Source: an uncultured Gemmatimonadales bacterium
Lineage (GTDB): Bacteria; Gemmatimonadota; Gemmatimonadetes; Palauibacterales; Palauibacteraceae
NCBI GenBank assembly: GCA_947259585.1
Contig: CAMYMV010000003.1
Location: 1 to 64,000 of the forward strand
Direction of reading: 5' to 3'
Length of the DNA: 64,000 bases
Under the pieces are notes generated by a model. It searched no databases. It was not told the DNA's origin and saw only the letters and a list, made by a program, of their open reading frames with translations. Each line of letters opens with the position of its first letter. The stretch's first letter is position 1. Below are positions 1 to 8,327 of the stretch, piece after piece. A program made the translations under genes and the position numbers.

Positions 1-1
1 G

Positions 2-505
2 GTGGGCGAGCTGGACGGGGTCGAGACAGAGCGGGCCCGGGAGATCGCCGGCGTCTTCGAGGCGGCTGGCTACAAGTCGTACATCCTCGAGGACATCCGG
101 GCCGAGATCTGGCTCAAGGCGGTGGGGGTGCTCGCCTTCAACGCGATCAGCGCGCTCGCGCACGCCACGATGGCCGAGATCTGCCGCTATCCGCCGTCAC
201 GGGAACTGGCGATGCGACTGATGCGTGAGGCGGAGGCCGTGGCCGGGGGTCTGGGGGTCGCCATGCGCGTGCCCCTCGAGCGGCGGTTGGCCGGCGCGGA
301 GCGGGTCGGGGAGCACAAGACGTCCACGCTGCAGGACGTGGAGAGCGGCCGCTCCCTCGAGGTCGAGGCGCTTATCGGCTCGGTCGTCGAGGTAGGGGAG
401 CGACTCGGAGTCCCGATGCCCGCCACCGAGGCCATCTACGCCTCCGTAAAGCTGCTAGATGAGACACTGCGCCGCCGGGGCGGCGGCATCCGGACGCCGG
501 AGTAG
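2..505 (+). CDS. 2-dehydropantoate 2-reductase (ketopantoate reductase), C-terminal part; 5' end outside window
   Basis: Translation resembles the ApbA/PanE C-terminal domain (EIWLKAVGVLAFNAISALAHATMAEI... LEVEALIGSVVEVGERLGVPMPATEAIYASVKLLDE). Confidence 0.8.
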   Translation: MGELDGVETERAREIAGVFEAAGYKSYILEDIRAEIWLKAVGVLAFNAISALAHATMAEICRYPPSRELAMRLMREAEAVAGGLGVAMRVPLERRLAGAERVGEHKTSTLQDVESGRSLEVEALIGSVVEVGERLGVPMPATEAIYASVKLLDETLRRRGGGIRTPE

Positions 506-579
506 CCGCTCCGGGTCGAGGGCAGGAGTCCAGGTCGAAGCGGTTCAGCGAAAGGGCAGGACGCTCAAGGAGGCCCGCG

Positions 580-654
580 GACATCCACTACGTGCAGGAG
601 GACAGCCCCCACGGGATCGGAGAGGCGATCGCGGAGTGGGGCCGGGGACTCTGA
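580..654 (+). pseudogene. Remnant of haloalkane dehalogenase-like alpha/beta hydrolase C-terminus
   Basis: Frame from 580 reads DIHYVQEDSPHGIGEAIAEWGRGL*, resembling the HLD C-terminal motif H-(Y/F)-(V/I)-QEDxPxxIGxAIAxW; no intact upstream gene. Confidence 0.5.
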
Positions 655-789
655 TCCGGCGGCGTACTCTTGGCGCGAGGCTCCCCACGCCCGAGGTTAT
701 AGCGCTCCGTCCCCTCTTCACAGCAAGAACGGCAAGGCTTCGTGCCCGGGTTCTGACGCCGGGATCACCGTCACCGCAAGGAGGTCCAC

Positions 790-1182
790 ATGGCCACGGT
801 AACGATCAAGCTCAGATGCAAAGGCAGAGGCGTTGAGTGGGGAAAGGTCGAAGGCACAGGCGTCGATTGGGGAAAGACACCGACGGCTTCTGAAGGAGAC
901 GTCGTGCGCTGGGAATGCGATGAGGGTCCCTGGTTTATCGTCTTCAAGACCGGAGCCGGCCCGCTGATTCAACCGGGCTTGAACGGCGGGAAGGGAAAGA
1001 GCAAGGGCAAGGGTTCCAAGGTCAAGGTCAAGGGGCCGAAGAAGTACTACTACGCGGTGGCTATCTGGAACAATAAAGATCAGAAGTTCTGCACCGAAGA
1101 TCCGCCGCTCGACATCGTGCCCGGGGGCAACATTAGGAAGAAGCGGGGCAGCAAGCGGTCGCGGAAGGCGAGGAAGCGCTAG
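790..1182 (+). CDS. Small Lys/Gly-rich protein of unknown function with basic C-terminal tail
   Basis: 130-aa ORF preceded by AAGGAGGT Shine-Dalgarno; basic tail KKRGSKRSRKARKR; no family recognised. Confidence 0.6.
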   Translation: MATVTIKLRCKGRGVEWGKVEGTGVDWGKTPTASEGDVVRWECDEGPWFIVFKTGAGPLIQPGLNGGKGKSKGKGSKVKVKGPKKYYYAVAIWNNKDQKFCTEDPPLDIVPGGNIRKKRGSKRSRKARKR

Positions 1183-1203
1183 CGCCCCTGGCCCTGGTTG
1201 CTC

Positions 1204-3810
1204 CTAGTCCCGGGTCACTCCTCCGTCAGGAGGGCCTCGAAGTCCGGGTCGCCGCGCAGCGCCTGCCACCACGGGTCGGTGGCCACCTGGCCGCGGCGTT
1301 GCGGCTGCATCTCGAGATAGTCGCCGAGGAGGCGGATCGCCTCCTCCCGGTCGCCGAGGAGGAGCCGCGCGTTGGCCTCGTACGTGAGCGCCGTAGCGTC
1401 CGCTGGGTCGGAGGCTCGCGAGATGACGGCTCGGGCGCTGTCGTCGAGGCTGGCGCGCGCCAGAACGGCGGCGGCGAGCAGCTCCCACTGGGATGCCATG
1501 TCGGGCAGGCGCTCCTCGAGAAGCTCGACAAGACTCCACGCGTGATCGACGTCGGGCTCGGGCGCGGCCGGAGAGGCGAGGACGAGAAGCTCGATGGCTG
1601 GGAAGGTGGGCTCGCCCGGGTACCTGGCCCGGCCCAGCGTCGTAAGCCGGAGTGCCTCGACGAACTCTCCCTGCTGCAAGGCTGCGTAGGTCACGTTGAA
1701 CAACAGGTCCCGGTTCATCTCGTTGAACGCGTCCGCCTCGATGGCGCGCTCGGCGGCGATGCCCGCCCCGTCGGTTCGGTAGACGGCTCAGCTCCGCCCA
1801 CGCTCGCGCTGCCATCGGGTTGGCCTCGACGGCGGCTCTCAGGTCCCTCTCGGCGGCGGCCCATTCCGCCGCGGCGTCGGATGTCTCGCCTCCCCAGCCG
1901 CTGTAGAAGCGAACGGTGCCGCGAAGCTCGAGACCGGCCGGATCTCCGGGGGTCTTCGCCAGCGCACCGTTCGCATAGACCATGGCTTCCGCCATCAGCT
2001 CGCCGTCGTACGAGGCCGGGTCGGCCTTGCCGACCTTCGCCCGGCGGAACGCCGCCCACCCCCTCTTCACCAACGGCAACGCCCACTCGGGATCCACCTC
2101 CTGCGCCCGGGCGAGCAGCAGATCGGCGCGAGCGAAGGCCTGGTCGGCGCCTGCCGTGTCGCCCGCCGCTTCGAGCTTCTGGCCGTCGTCGACCAGGAGC
2201 TCGGCCCGGCTCACCAGCGTCCAGGCGTCCGGGCTCGCCGTGCCCGCTCGGATCTCGCGCAGGCGGATCTCCTCCCCCAGCCGCTTGCGCAGGAACTCCT
2301 CGACCTCCCGCGACACCTGGTCGAGGAGCACGAGCTGGGAGGCGACCGGCTGCTCGACCGTGCGGCTGTCTATGTGCGCGTTCGTCGCCGCATCGATGAG
2401 CTGCACGTTGACGCGGATGCGATCCGCATCCCCCATCACGCTGCCCTCGACGATCGTGCCCGGCCGGAGCGCCTTGATGATGCTGTCGACGGTCACGTCC
2501 GCGTTTCGATACGGCTTGACACCGTTCCGCGAGATCACCTCGAGCCCCTGAACCTGGCTCAGCCGCTGGATGAGCTCGTCGGTGAAGCCAGCGGCCAGGT
2601 AGTCGAGATCCTGCCCCTCGCTCATGTCGTCGAAGTAGAGGACGGCGAGGCGACGGGGATCCAGGTCGGCCGCGGAGAAAGTAGCCGGCGACTCCACGGC
2701 GCCCGAACCGAGGTCGTCGCTCGAGAACCATGAGGCGACCGCTTGCACGATCTCCGTCAAGTCGACGATCACTGCGGCCGCCGCGAGCGCAGCTACGGCG
2801 ACCCCCAACCGGAAGCGACCCTTCTTTTCGTCGGTGGCTTCCGGAGGGCCATCCGCCTCGGTGGTGGTGCCCGGGTGGAGAGGGGCGGCCTCGCCGCTGA
2901 CCTCGGCCGCCGCCCGCACGAATTCCGCGGTCACCCTCGGCGCGCCCTCCAGCAGCGATTCGTCCGGACGCGACAGCTCGCTGTCGGGCGGCTCGGCGGG
3001 CGTTCGGTAAGCCTCGGCCGGCGTTCGGGAAGTCTGGGCCGGCGCTCGGGAGCCGGCATCGCCCGAGGAAGGCACGGCAGCCTCACGCTCGCGGATCTCC
3101 GAGATGAGAGCTTGTGTCTCCGGGGATGGCTGGAGGCCGAGCTCGTTCTCCAGCCGCCAGGCAAAGGCCTCGTAGGCTCGAAGCGCCGCGGCGCGGTCCC
3201 CGACACGGTCGAGCAGGCCTACGAGACGCTGGACGCTGGACTCGTCGTCCGGCGCGTAATCGGCCGCCCTGCGTCCCCATACCGCGGCGTCCGTCCGCTC
3301 GCCGGCGTCTTCCGTCCTCTGCGCCATCGTCCATGCCGCCTCGGCCGCCTGGTTGCGCAGGGTCGTCCGCCTCCCGTCGAGCCACTTCTCGAACTCTGGC
3401 GCATCGGAGAGGAAGAAGCCCTCCAGGAAGTCGCCCTTGTAGAGGTCGAGGGCCGCCTCGGCCTCCCCGTCCCGCACTGCAGCCTCGAACAACCCCACGT
3501 CGCACTCGAGGTGATCGCCGTCGATACCCAGCTGCTCGTCTCCCTGCGAGGTCAATACGCGAGGGCCGAGGCTTCTTCGGAGCGTGTAGAGCGACTGCCG
3601 CAACGCGTGGCGCGCGCGCTCCTCGTCGGATTCGGGCCAGAAGAGTCCCAGCAGCGTGTCACGGCGCACGGAGTCTCGATGGGCGGCGAGATAAGCAAGG
3701 AGAGCGACCCGCTTCGGCTGGGCCAAAACCGAGAGGATCTGGCGTCCGTCGCTCGCTCGGAGGTCGAGCGAACCCATAAGGGACAATCGGATCATCGCCA
3801 TCCTCCGCAA
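1204..3810 (-). CDS. BTAD (SARP-like) transcriptional activator with TM segment, TolB/FlgO-like domain and TPR region; reading frame broken near 1780
   Basis: N-terminus LSLMGSLDLRASDG...LLAYLAAH...LLGLFWPESDEERARHALRQSLYTLRR (BTAD); RLAVLYFDDMSEGQDLDYLAAGFTDELIQRLSQV (TolB-like). C-terminal TPR part continues in another frame (ORF 1215..1718). Confidence 0.75.
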   Translation of the reverse strand: MRRMAMIRLSLMGSLDLRASDGRQILSVLAQPKRVALLAYLAAHRDSVRRDTLLGLFWPESDEERARHALRQSLYTLRRSLGPRVLTSQGDEQLGIDGDHLECDVGLFEAAVRDGEAEAALDLYKGDFLEGFFLSDAPEFEKWLDGRRTTLRNQAAEAAWTMAQRTEDAGERTDAAVWGRRAADYAPDDESSVQRLVGLLDRVGDRAAALRAYEAFAWRLENELGLQPSPETQALISEIREREAAVPSSGDAGSRAPAQTSRTPAEAYRTPAEPPDSELSRPDESLLEGAPRVTAEFVRAAAEVSGEAAPLHPGTTTEADGPPEATDEKKGRFRLGVAVAALAAAAVIVDLTEIVQAVASWFSSDDLGSGAVESPATFSAADLDPRRLAVLYFDDMSEGQDLDYLAAGFTDELIQRLSQVQGLEVISRNGVKPYRNADVTVDSIIKALRPGTIVEGSVMGDADRIRVNVQLIDAATNAHIDSRTVEQPVASQLVLLDQVSREVEEFLRKRLGEEIRLREIRAGTASPDAWTLVSRAELLVDDGQKLEAAGDTAGADQAFARADLLLARAQEVDPEWALPLVKRGWAAFRRAKVGKADPASYDGELMAEAMVYANGALAKTPGDPAGLELRGTVRFYSGWGGETSDAAAEWAAAERDLRAAVEANPMAARAWAELSRLPNRRGGHRRRARHRGGRVQRDEPGPVVQRDLRSLAAGRVRRGTPAYDAGPGQVPGRAHLPSHRASRPRLSGRARARRRSRVESCRASRGAPARHGIPVGAARRRRSGARQPRRQRPSRHLASLRPSGRYGAHVRGQRAAPPRRPGGGDPPPRRLSRDAAATPRPGGHRPVVAGAARRPGLRGPPDGGVTRD

Positions 3811-3970
3811 CGACTTACGGGACCGTCACTGCCGAATGACGGCACACGGACGTTGGCATGACGGGTCATCGCGATAGTCACCAACGTAGACGCCGCGCGG
3901 GCCCAATACAATCGCGACCCGAGTCCGCGGACGGTGCCGGTAACGGTCGCAGTCGACAAAGGAGTTTCCG

Positions 3971-4459
3971 ATGAGAGCCTCGACCCATAGCCAGCCTAGA
4001 TACTACGGAAGCCTGTTCAATCTCGAGCATCGTGTCATGAGTGGAGCGGTGGTGACGCTGGCCGTCATCGTCCTGGTCCTCGTCGGCCAGGAAGGCCGCG
4101 CGGTCCAGTCCGGCTTGGGTCTCGACGTCGTGACTCCGTCTGCCGATCGGGCGTACGACGGCCGGTTGGACGGATGGGTGAGGCCGGCAGAGATCCGGGT
4201 TCATTCACCCGTGGTGGGCCGCCCGATTCTGGATGAGAGGCTCCTGCAGCGGTTCCGGCTCCTCGAGCCGCCCAAGTCGGCGCCGCCTCCCGTTGGCCGT
4301 GTGACCGCAGCGGATGCGCAGCTCATCCTCGTCCCGACTCGGCCCGCCGCCGTCCAGGTCGGTCCGCCCGACGTCGCCGACTACCGGCTTGGCGAGTCGC
4401 TTGCTCCTGGCCCTCCGCGCGAGTCCGTCGCCCCGGCGAACGGTCGGATCGGCCGGTGA
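3971..4459 (+). CDS. Hypothetical protein with N-terminal transmembrane segment
   Basis: ORF with AAAGGAG RBS; TM stretch VVTLAVIVLVLVG; no family recognised; a minus-strand ORF overlaps. Confidence 0.45.
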   Translation: MRASTHSQPRYYGSLFNLEHRVMSGAVVTLAVIVLVLVGQEGRAVQSGLGLDVVTPSADRAYDGRLDGWVRPAEIRVHSPVVGRPILDERLLQRFRLLEPPKSAPPPVGRVTAADAQLILVPTRPAAVQVGPPDVADYRLGESLAPGPPRESVAPANGRIGR

Positions 4460-4709
4460 CGCGGCATCTCGACGACCTCGAAGTGAAAGCCCGGCTGAAA
4501 GGGCAGGGCCCGGCCGCGGGCCGGGTCCCGCCACGCCGGCTTTGTTGGCTAAGTGCCTGTGTGACAGGGAAGTGCGAAATCCGATGAGGGGATGGCACGG
4601 TCCGAGTTTGGGCACGACTATTGCTAATCGTTACTGATACTAGACCCTGTGCCAGTACCGGAAGCCTGGTGCCCGGACCCCCGCCAAGAGAACCCGAGGA
4701 GTCGAACCG

Positions 4710-4781
4710 ATGAAACGCCCTGATCGAACGGAATTGCTGGTGATGGCAGCCCTGGCGGCCGTGGCGATCCTCCTCGTCTGA
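4710..4781 (+). CDS. Candidate 23-aa single-TM small protein (MKRPDRTELLVMAALAAVAILLV)
   Basis: ATG-stop small ORF with upstream GAGGAG; charged N-terminus followed by a hydrophobic helix. Confidence 0.35.
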   Translation: MKRPDRTELLVMAALAAVAILLV

Positions 4782-4902
4782 GGAAGCGCCCGACCGCCAA
4801 GCGACCGCCAAGCAGTCGCCTCCACCCGCACCACCTGCAGCACCCGCCGCACAACCTCGCTTCTGCCCGCCTCTCCGCGGACATCCGAATCTTCGCCAGG
4901 AA

Positions 4903-4963
4903 CCGGCTACTCTACCTGTACACCAGCGCCGGCTACTCTACCTGTACACCTGTACATGTAGAG
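4903..4963. repeat. 22-bp direct repeat (two copies, 26-bp period) overlapping a 28-bp palindrome
   Basis: ccggctactctacctgtacacc at 4903-4924 and 4929-4950; dyad ctctacctgtacacctgtacatgtagag at 4936-4963. Confidence 0.85.
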
Positions 4964-5653
4964 GGGAGAAGGCATGTCCTCGCCTCGCAGGAGCGGATTC
5001 CAGGTCTCCGCGGGCGTGCAGGAGCCGATTCCATCTCGGTCAGACGAGTCGGTCAGACGAGAAAGCGGAATGACAAAATCGTAGGCACGGGAAAGACTGG
5101 CCCGGAAGGGCCTGAGAGGGTAGGCGGAAGCGGCCGGTTTCCGGATTGGAACGGCGTTAGACTCAGGCGGGACAGCGCGTTGTCCGCACGCACGATGACC
5201 GGAGTCTCCGGTGCCAACCCGTCGCGGCGGTCTGGTCCGACGTGACGGGAAACACCTGAGCCCGTCGCCGACCGCTTCGCTACATAAACGCTACATATTT
5301 GTGGTGTCGAGTGCAAGCATAAATGTCGGGTCGAGCGCAATCGAGCTCCGGATGGTCGCCCTGGCACTTTTCGCCTGCCTGGCGCGTTTTCTTCCAGGTG
5401 GCGGACCGTGATATGTGGGAATATCTTGCTTTGCTCTCTTTCGCTTGGCACGGCCCTCGGGTGGGGCCGGGAACCGCGCCGAACCAAATCGAGGGAGACG
5501 GGTAATGTCGTTTGCCTCTCGGGGATTCTCTTCGAGGCCTCCGGGCAGGCGCCTGGACGACGTTTTGAGTCGACGCACCGGGGGCTGTTTTCGGGGCTGT
5601 CGACGTTGGTTTCTCAGGAAGTTGCGCATCACCAAGCAGAGGGAAGAACGCCG

Positions 5654-7471
5654 ATGACACCGTTCCGCGCTGTCGTTTCATCGACGCTGCCGATCCTGGT
5701 CCTGCTCGCGCTGGCTCTGCCGGCCGACCTGCAGGCACAATCCGCCGCCCAAGTCCTGGTCGCTCCTCTGACCACCAGCGGGGATGTCGACGAGAAGTTC
5801 GGCCAGCGGGTCGCCGAGGAAGTCGGAAAGAGCCTCGAGGATTTCGACGCCATCGAGCCGATGGAGGAGGACGAGATCGAGCAGGCCCTCAAGCGATTCG
5901 GGCTCGAGGGTCAGGTCCTCACTCCGATTCAGTGGAGGCAGCTAGCAGGCCAGCTCAAGGCTGATCTGGTGATGGTCGGAAACGCCGATCCGGCCGGAGG
6001 CGGCGTCCACGTCAAGGCGACCTTCGTCCAGTCCAAGTCCGGCGAGGAACTGCCGATTCCCGAGTTCACCGTGGGCGGCGATGGCGGCTCCGAGGCCAAG
6101 GAGGCGTCGCGGCGGATCATCGAGGCCTTCGGCGCTCAGGTCGCCTACCTGAAGGCGGTGCAGTTCTGCCAGGAGTACCTGGCGGCCAACCAGTTCGAGG
6201 ATGCGCTGCGCAACTGTGACGAGGCCATCGCGCTGAGACCGGAGGCGGGCCAGGCGCTCTACTTCCACGCCCGGACGTTGATGGGTCTCGAGCGTTGGGC
6301 GGACGCCAGGCCGGAGTTGGAGCAGGTGCTCGCCGCCGAACCGGCCAAAGAGGACGCGATCCAGTCGATCGCCTTCGTCTGCGCCCAGCTCGGGGACACG
6401 GAGTGCGCCAACGACTACTACGGGAAATACCTGGACTTCAATCCGGACGACGCCGAGGTTCGGCTGAACATCGCGTTCAACCTGGCGCAGGCCGGGGACT
6501 ACGACGGCGCGATCGTGATCCTCCAGGATGGACTCTCGCGGGACGATCAGAACGCCGCGATGTGGCAGTACCTGGGGAACGTCGCGCTCGCCAAGGCGAC
6601 CTTCAGCGGCGAGGGAGGGGGCAACGGAGGCACGGTGCAGGACTCGGCCGCCGCCCATGTCGCGCTGGACGCCTACCGCCGCTACGTGGACCTCGAGGAG
6701 GAGGCGATCGAGGCGGCGATCATCCTGAACGCGATGAAGGCCTACCTGGCCATGGGTGACGCTGCCGGTGGCTTCGAGCTCTCCGAGCGCGTCAAGGATG
6801 AGATGGAGGCGACGACCGATCCGGTGACGGGAGAGGGCGGAAGCGTCACGACGGCGGGTGGTCAGCAGCTCGCGGTCACGAACATCACAGAAGCGGACCG
6901 GGCCGCCTTCTGGGCGCTCAGGGCCGACATGCTCGCCGAGATGGACCGGACGGACGATGCCGTTCGCGAGCTGGGCTACGCCCTCGAGATCGACCCGACC
7001 TATCCGAACGGCTTCCTCAAGCGCGGCATCTTCCACCTGCAGGGAGGCGCTCCTATGGAGGCCGCGCTCGCGGACTTCCAGAGGGCCGTGGACAGCGGGA
7101 GCGATTCGGACGTGATCGCCAGCCAGCTTCTGTCCCGGGGTTACAATGACCACTTCAAGCGAGGCCAGATCGCTCAGGCGCTCAACATGTTCCAGGCGGG
7201 CCTGGACTTCGCGAGCACCTCCGCCACGCAGAACCAGTTGAACTTCTTCATCGGGTACGGGATCTACCAGCAGGCGGTCGCGATCGACGAGTCCAATCCG
7301 AGCGAGGAGTGTGGACCGGCGCAGCGTGCGCTGCAGCGCTTCCAGCAGGTGCCCGGCTACATCCAGCGGGCCGGCGATGTGCAGCGGGCTTCCCAGTCGC
7401 AGATCATGGACGCCACCGACACCTACATCTTCAGGCAGGAGCAGATCGTCAAGAAGGCCTGTCGGGGATAG
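5654..7471 (+). CDS. Secreted TPR-repeat protein with N-terminal FlgO/TolB-like domain
   Basis: Signal peptide MTPFRAVVSSTLPILVLLALALPADLQAQS; TPR repeats (AIALRPEAGQALYFHARTLMGLERWADARPELEQVLAAEP...). Start chosen at ATG 5654. Confidence 0.7.
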   Translation: MTPFRAVVSSTLPILVLLALALPADLQAQSAAQVLVAPLTTSGDVDEKFGQRVAEEVGKSLEDFDAIEPMEEDEIEQALKRFGLEGQVLTPIQWRQLAGQLKADLVMVGNADPAGGGVHVKATFVQSKSGEELPIPEFTVGGDGGSEAKEASRRIIEAFGAQVAYLKAVQFCQEYLAANQFEDALRNCDEAIALRPEAGQALYFHARTLMGLERWADARPELEQVLAAEPAKEDAIQSIAFVCAQLGDTECANDYYGKYLDFNPDDAEVRLNIAFNLAQAGDYDGAIVILQDGLSRDDQNAAMWQYLGNVALAKATFSGEGGGNGGTVQDSAAAHVALDAYRRYVDLEEEAIEAAIILNAMKAYLAMGDAAGGFELSERVKDEMEATTDPVTGEGGSVTTAGGQQLAVTNITEADRAAFWALRADMLAEMDRTDDAVRELGYALEIDPTYPNGFLKRGIFHLQGGAPMEAALADFQRAVDSGSDSDVIASQLLSRGYNDHFKRGQIAQALNMFQAGLDFASTSATQNQLNFFIGYGIYQQAVAIDESNPSEECGPAQRALQRFQQVPGYIQRAGDVQRASQSQIMDATDTYIFRQEQIVKKACRG

Positions 7472-7538
7472 GCCCCCACTCTGACCGTGCCGTGACCTTC
7501 CGGAGAAGGTCCGAGACGGTCTGACGATCCGATAGCCG

Positions 7539-7580
7539 AGGCCCGGCGGGAGAGCTCCCGCCGGGCCTCTTTTTTCTTTC
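7539..7580 (+). terminator. Rho-independent terminator downstream of the TPR gene
   Basis: Perfect 14-bp stem AGGCCCGGCGGGAG-ag-CTCCCGCCGGGCCT followed by cttttttctttc. Confidence 0.85.
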
Positions 7581-7605
7581 CCTTCGGCGCGATCCGGCCG
7601 CCTAT

Positions 7606-7664
7606 CCGCAGCCACCGGGCCTCTTTTCCGAAGCCGCCGGGCAGCCTTTCCGCAGCCGCCGGGC
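7606..7664. repeat. Three imperfect copies of a GC-rich 22-bp tandem unit
   Basis: ccgcagccaccgggc (7606), ccgaagccgccgggc (7628), ccgcagccgccgggc (7650). Confidence 0.7.
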
Positions 7665-7767
7665 CGGCGCCGCGCCGATCCACCTGCCCGGCAGCCTCGC
7701 TCCCCCCCGGCTCGGCTCTGGCTCGAGCCTCGATCCCCTCATCCGTGAGCCCGCTTTCGCCGGGGGG

Positions 7768-7831
7768 TTGACGTACGCGCCCGACCTTGGGTAGTATGGG
7801 GCTCGGTGGGGAAAAGTGGGGGAAAGTGGGG
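7768..7831 (+). promoter_or_regulatory. mraZ promoter with three MraZ-type TGGG boxes
   Basis: TTGACG (7768-7773), 18-bp spacer, TAGTAT (7792-7797); GTGGGG boxes with TGGG starting at 7807, 7817 and 7827 (10-bp period). Confidence 0.7.
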
Positions 7832-7861
7832 AGTCAACAGCAGTGGTAGAAGGGGCGCCGT

Positions 7862-8293
7862 GTGAGCGGCTATCTGGGCAGCTTCGTCCATCAGGTAGAC
7901 GCCAAGGGTCGTGTCGCTCTCCCGGCCTCATTCCGCCGCGGCAGCGAGTCGGAGTCGTTCATCCTCATCCAGGTGCATGAGGACGCCCTCTCGCTCTTTC
8001 CCCACTCGAGTTGGCGGCCGGTAGAAGAGGAGCTCCGAGAGCTCATCAGGAAGCAGCCCGAAGCCCGGGCCGGCGTTCTAGCCCTGACCGCCAGCGCGCT
8101 GGAAGTCTCGACGGACAAGCAGGGAAGGATCCTGATTCCGGACCGCATGAGAGAGTTGGTGGGGTTGAGACGCGAAGCCTTGTTTGTCGGAGCCCTGAAC
8201 AAGATCGAGATCTGGGATCCGAAGCGGTTCCGGGACAGCACGGAGGCTCCCGACCCGAAGTTCGATCCGTTTATCGAATCGATCTTCGCCTGA
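7862..8293 (+). CDS. mraZ: Transcriptional regulator MraZ
   Basis: SGYLGSFVHQVDAKGRVALPASFRRG; GTG start; first gene of dcw cluster. Confidence 0.95.
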   Translation: MSGYLGSFVHQVDAKGRVALPASFRRGSESESFILIQVHEDALSLFPHSSWRPVEEELRELIRKQPEARAGVLALTASALEVSTDKQGRILIPDRMRELVGLRREALFVGALNKIEIWDPKRFRDSTEAPDPKFDPFIESIFA

Positions 8294-8327
8294 GGGTTCG
8301 GGCTCGCCTGGATCGCCCGACGAGAGA

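Noticed and set aside
4505-4530. GC-rich hairpin gggcccggccgcgggccgggtcc as terminator
   Set aside because: No following T-tract and GC-rich context makes chance hairpins common; not reported as a feature.
5942-7615. 557-aa minus-strand ORF opposite the TPR gene
   Set aside because: Antisense shadow ORF; sense strand has signal peptide and TPR repeats.
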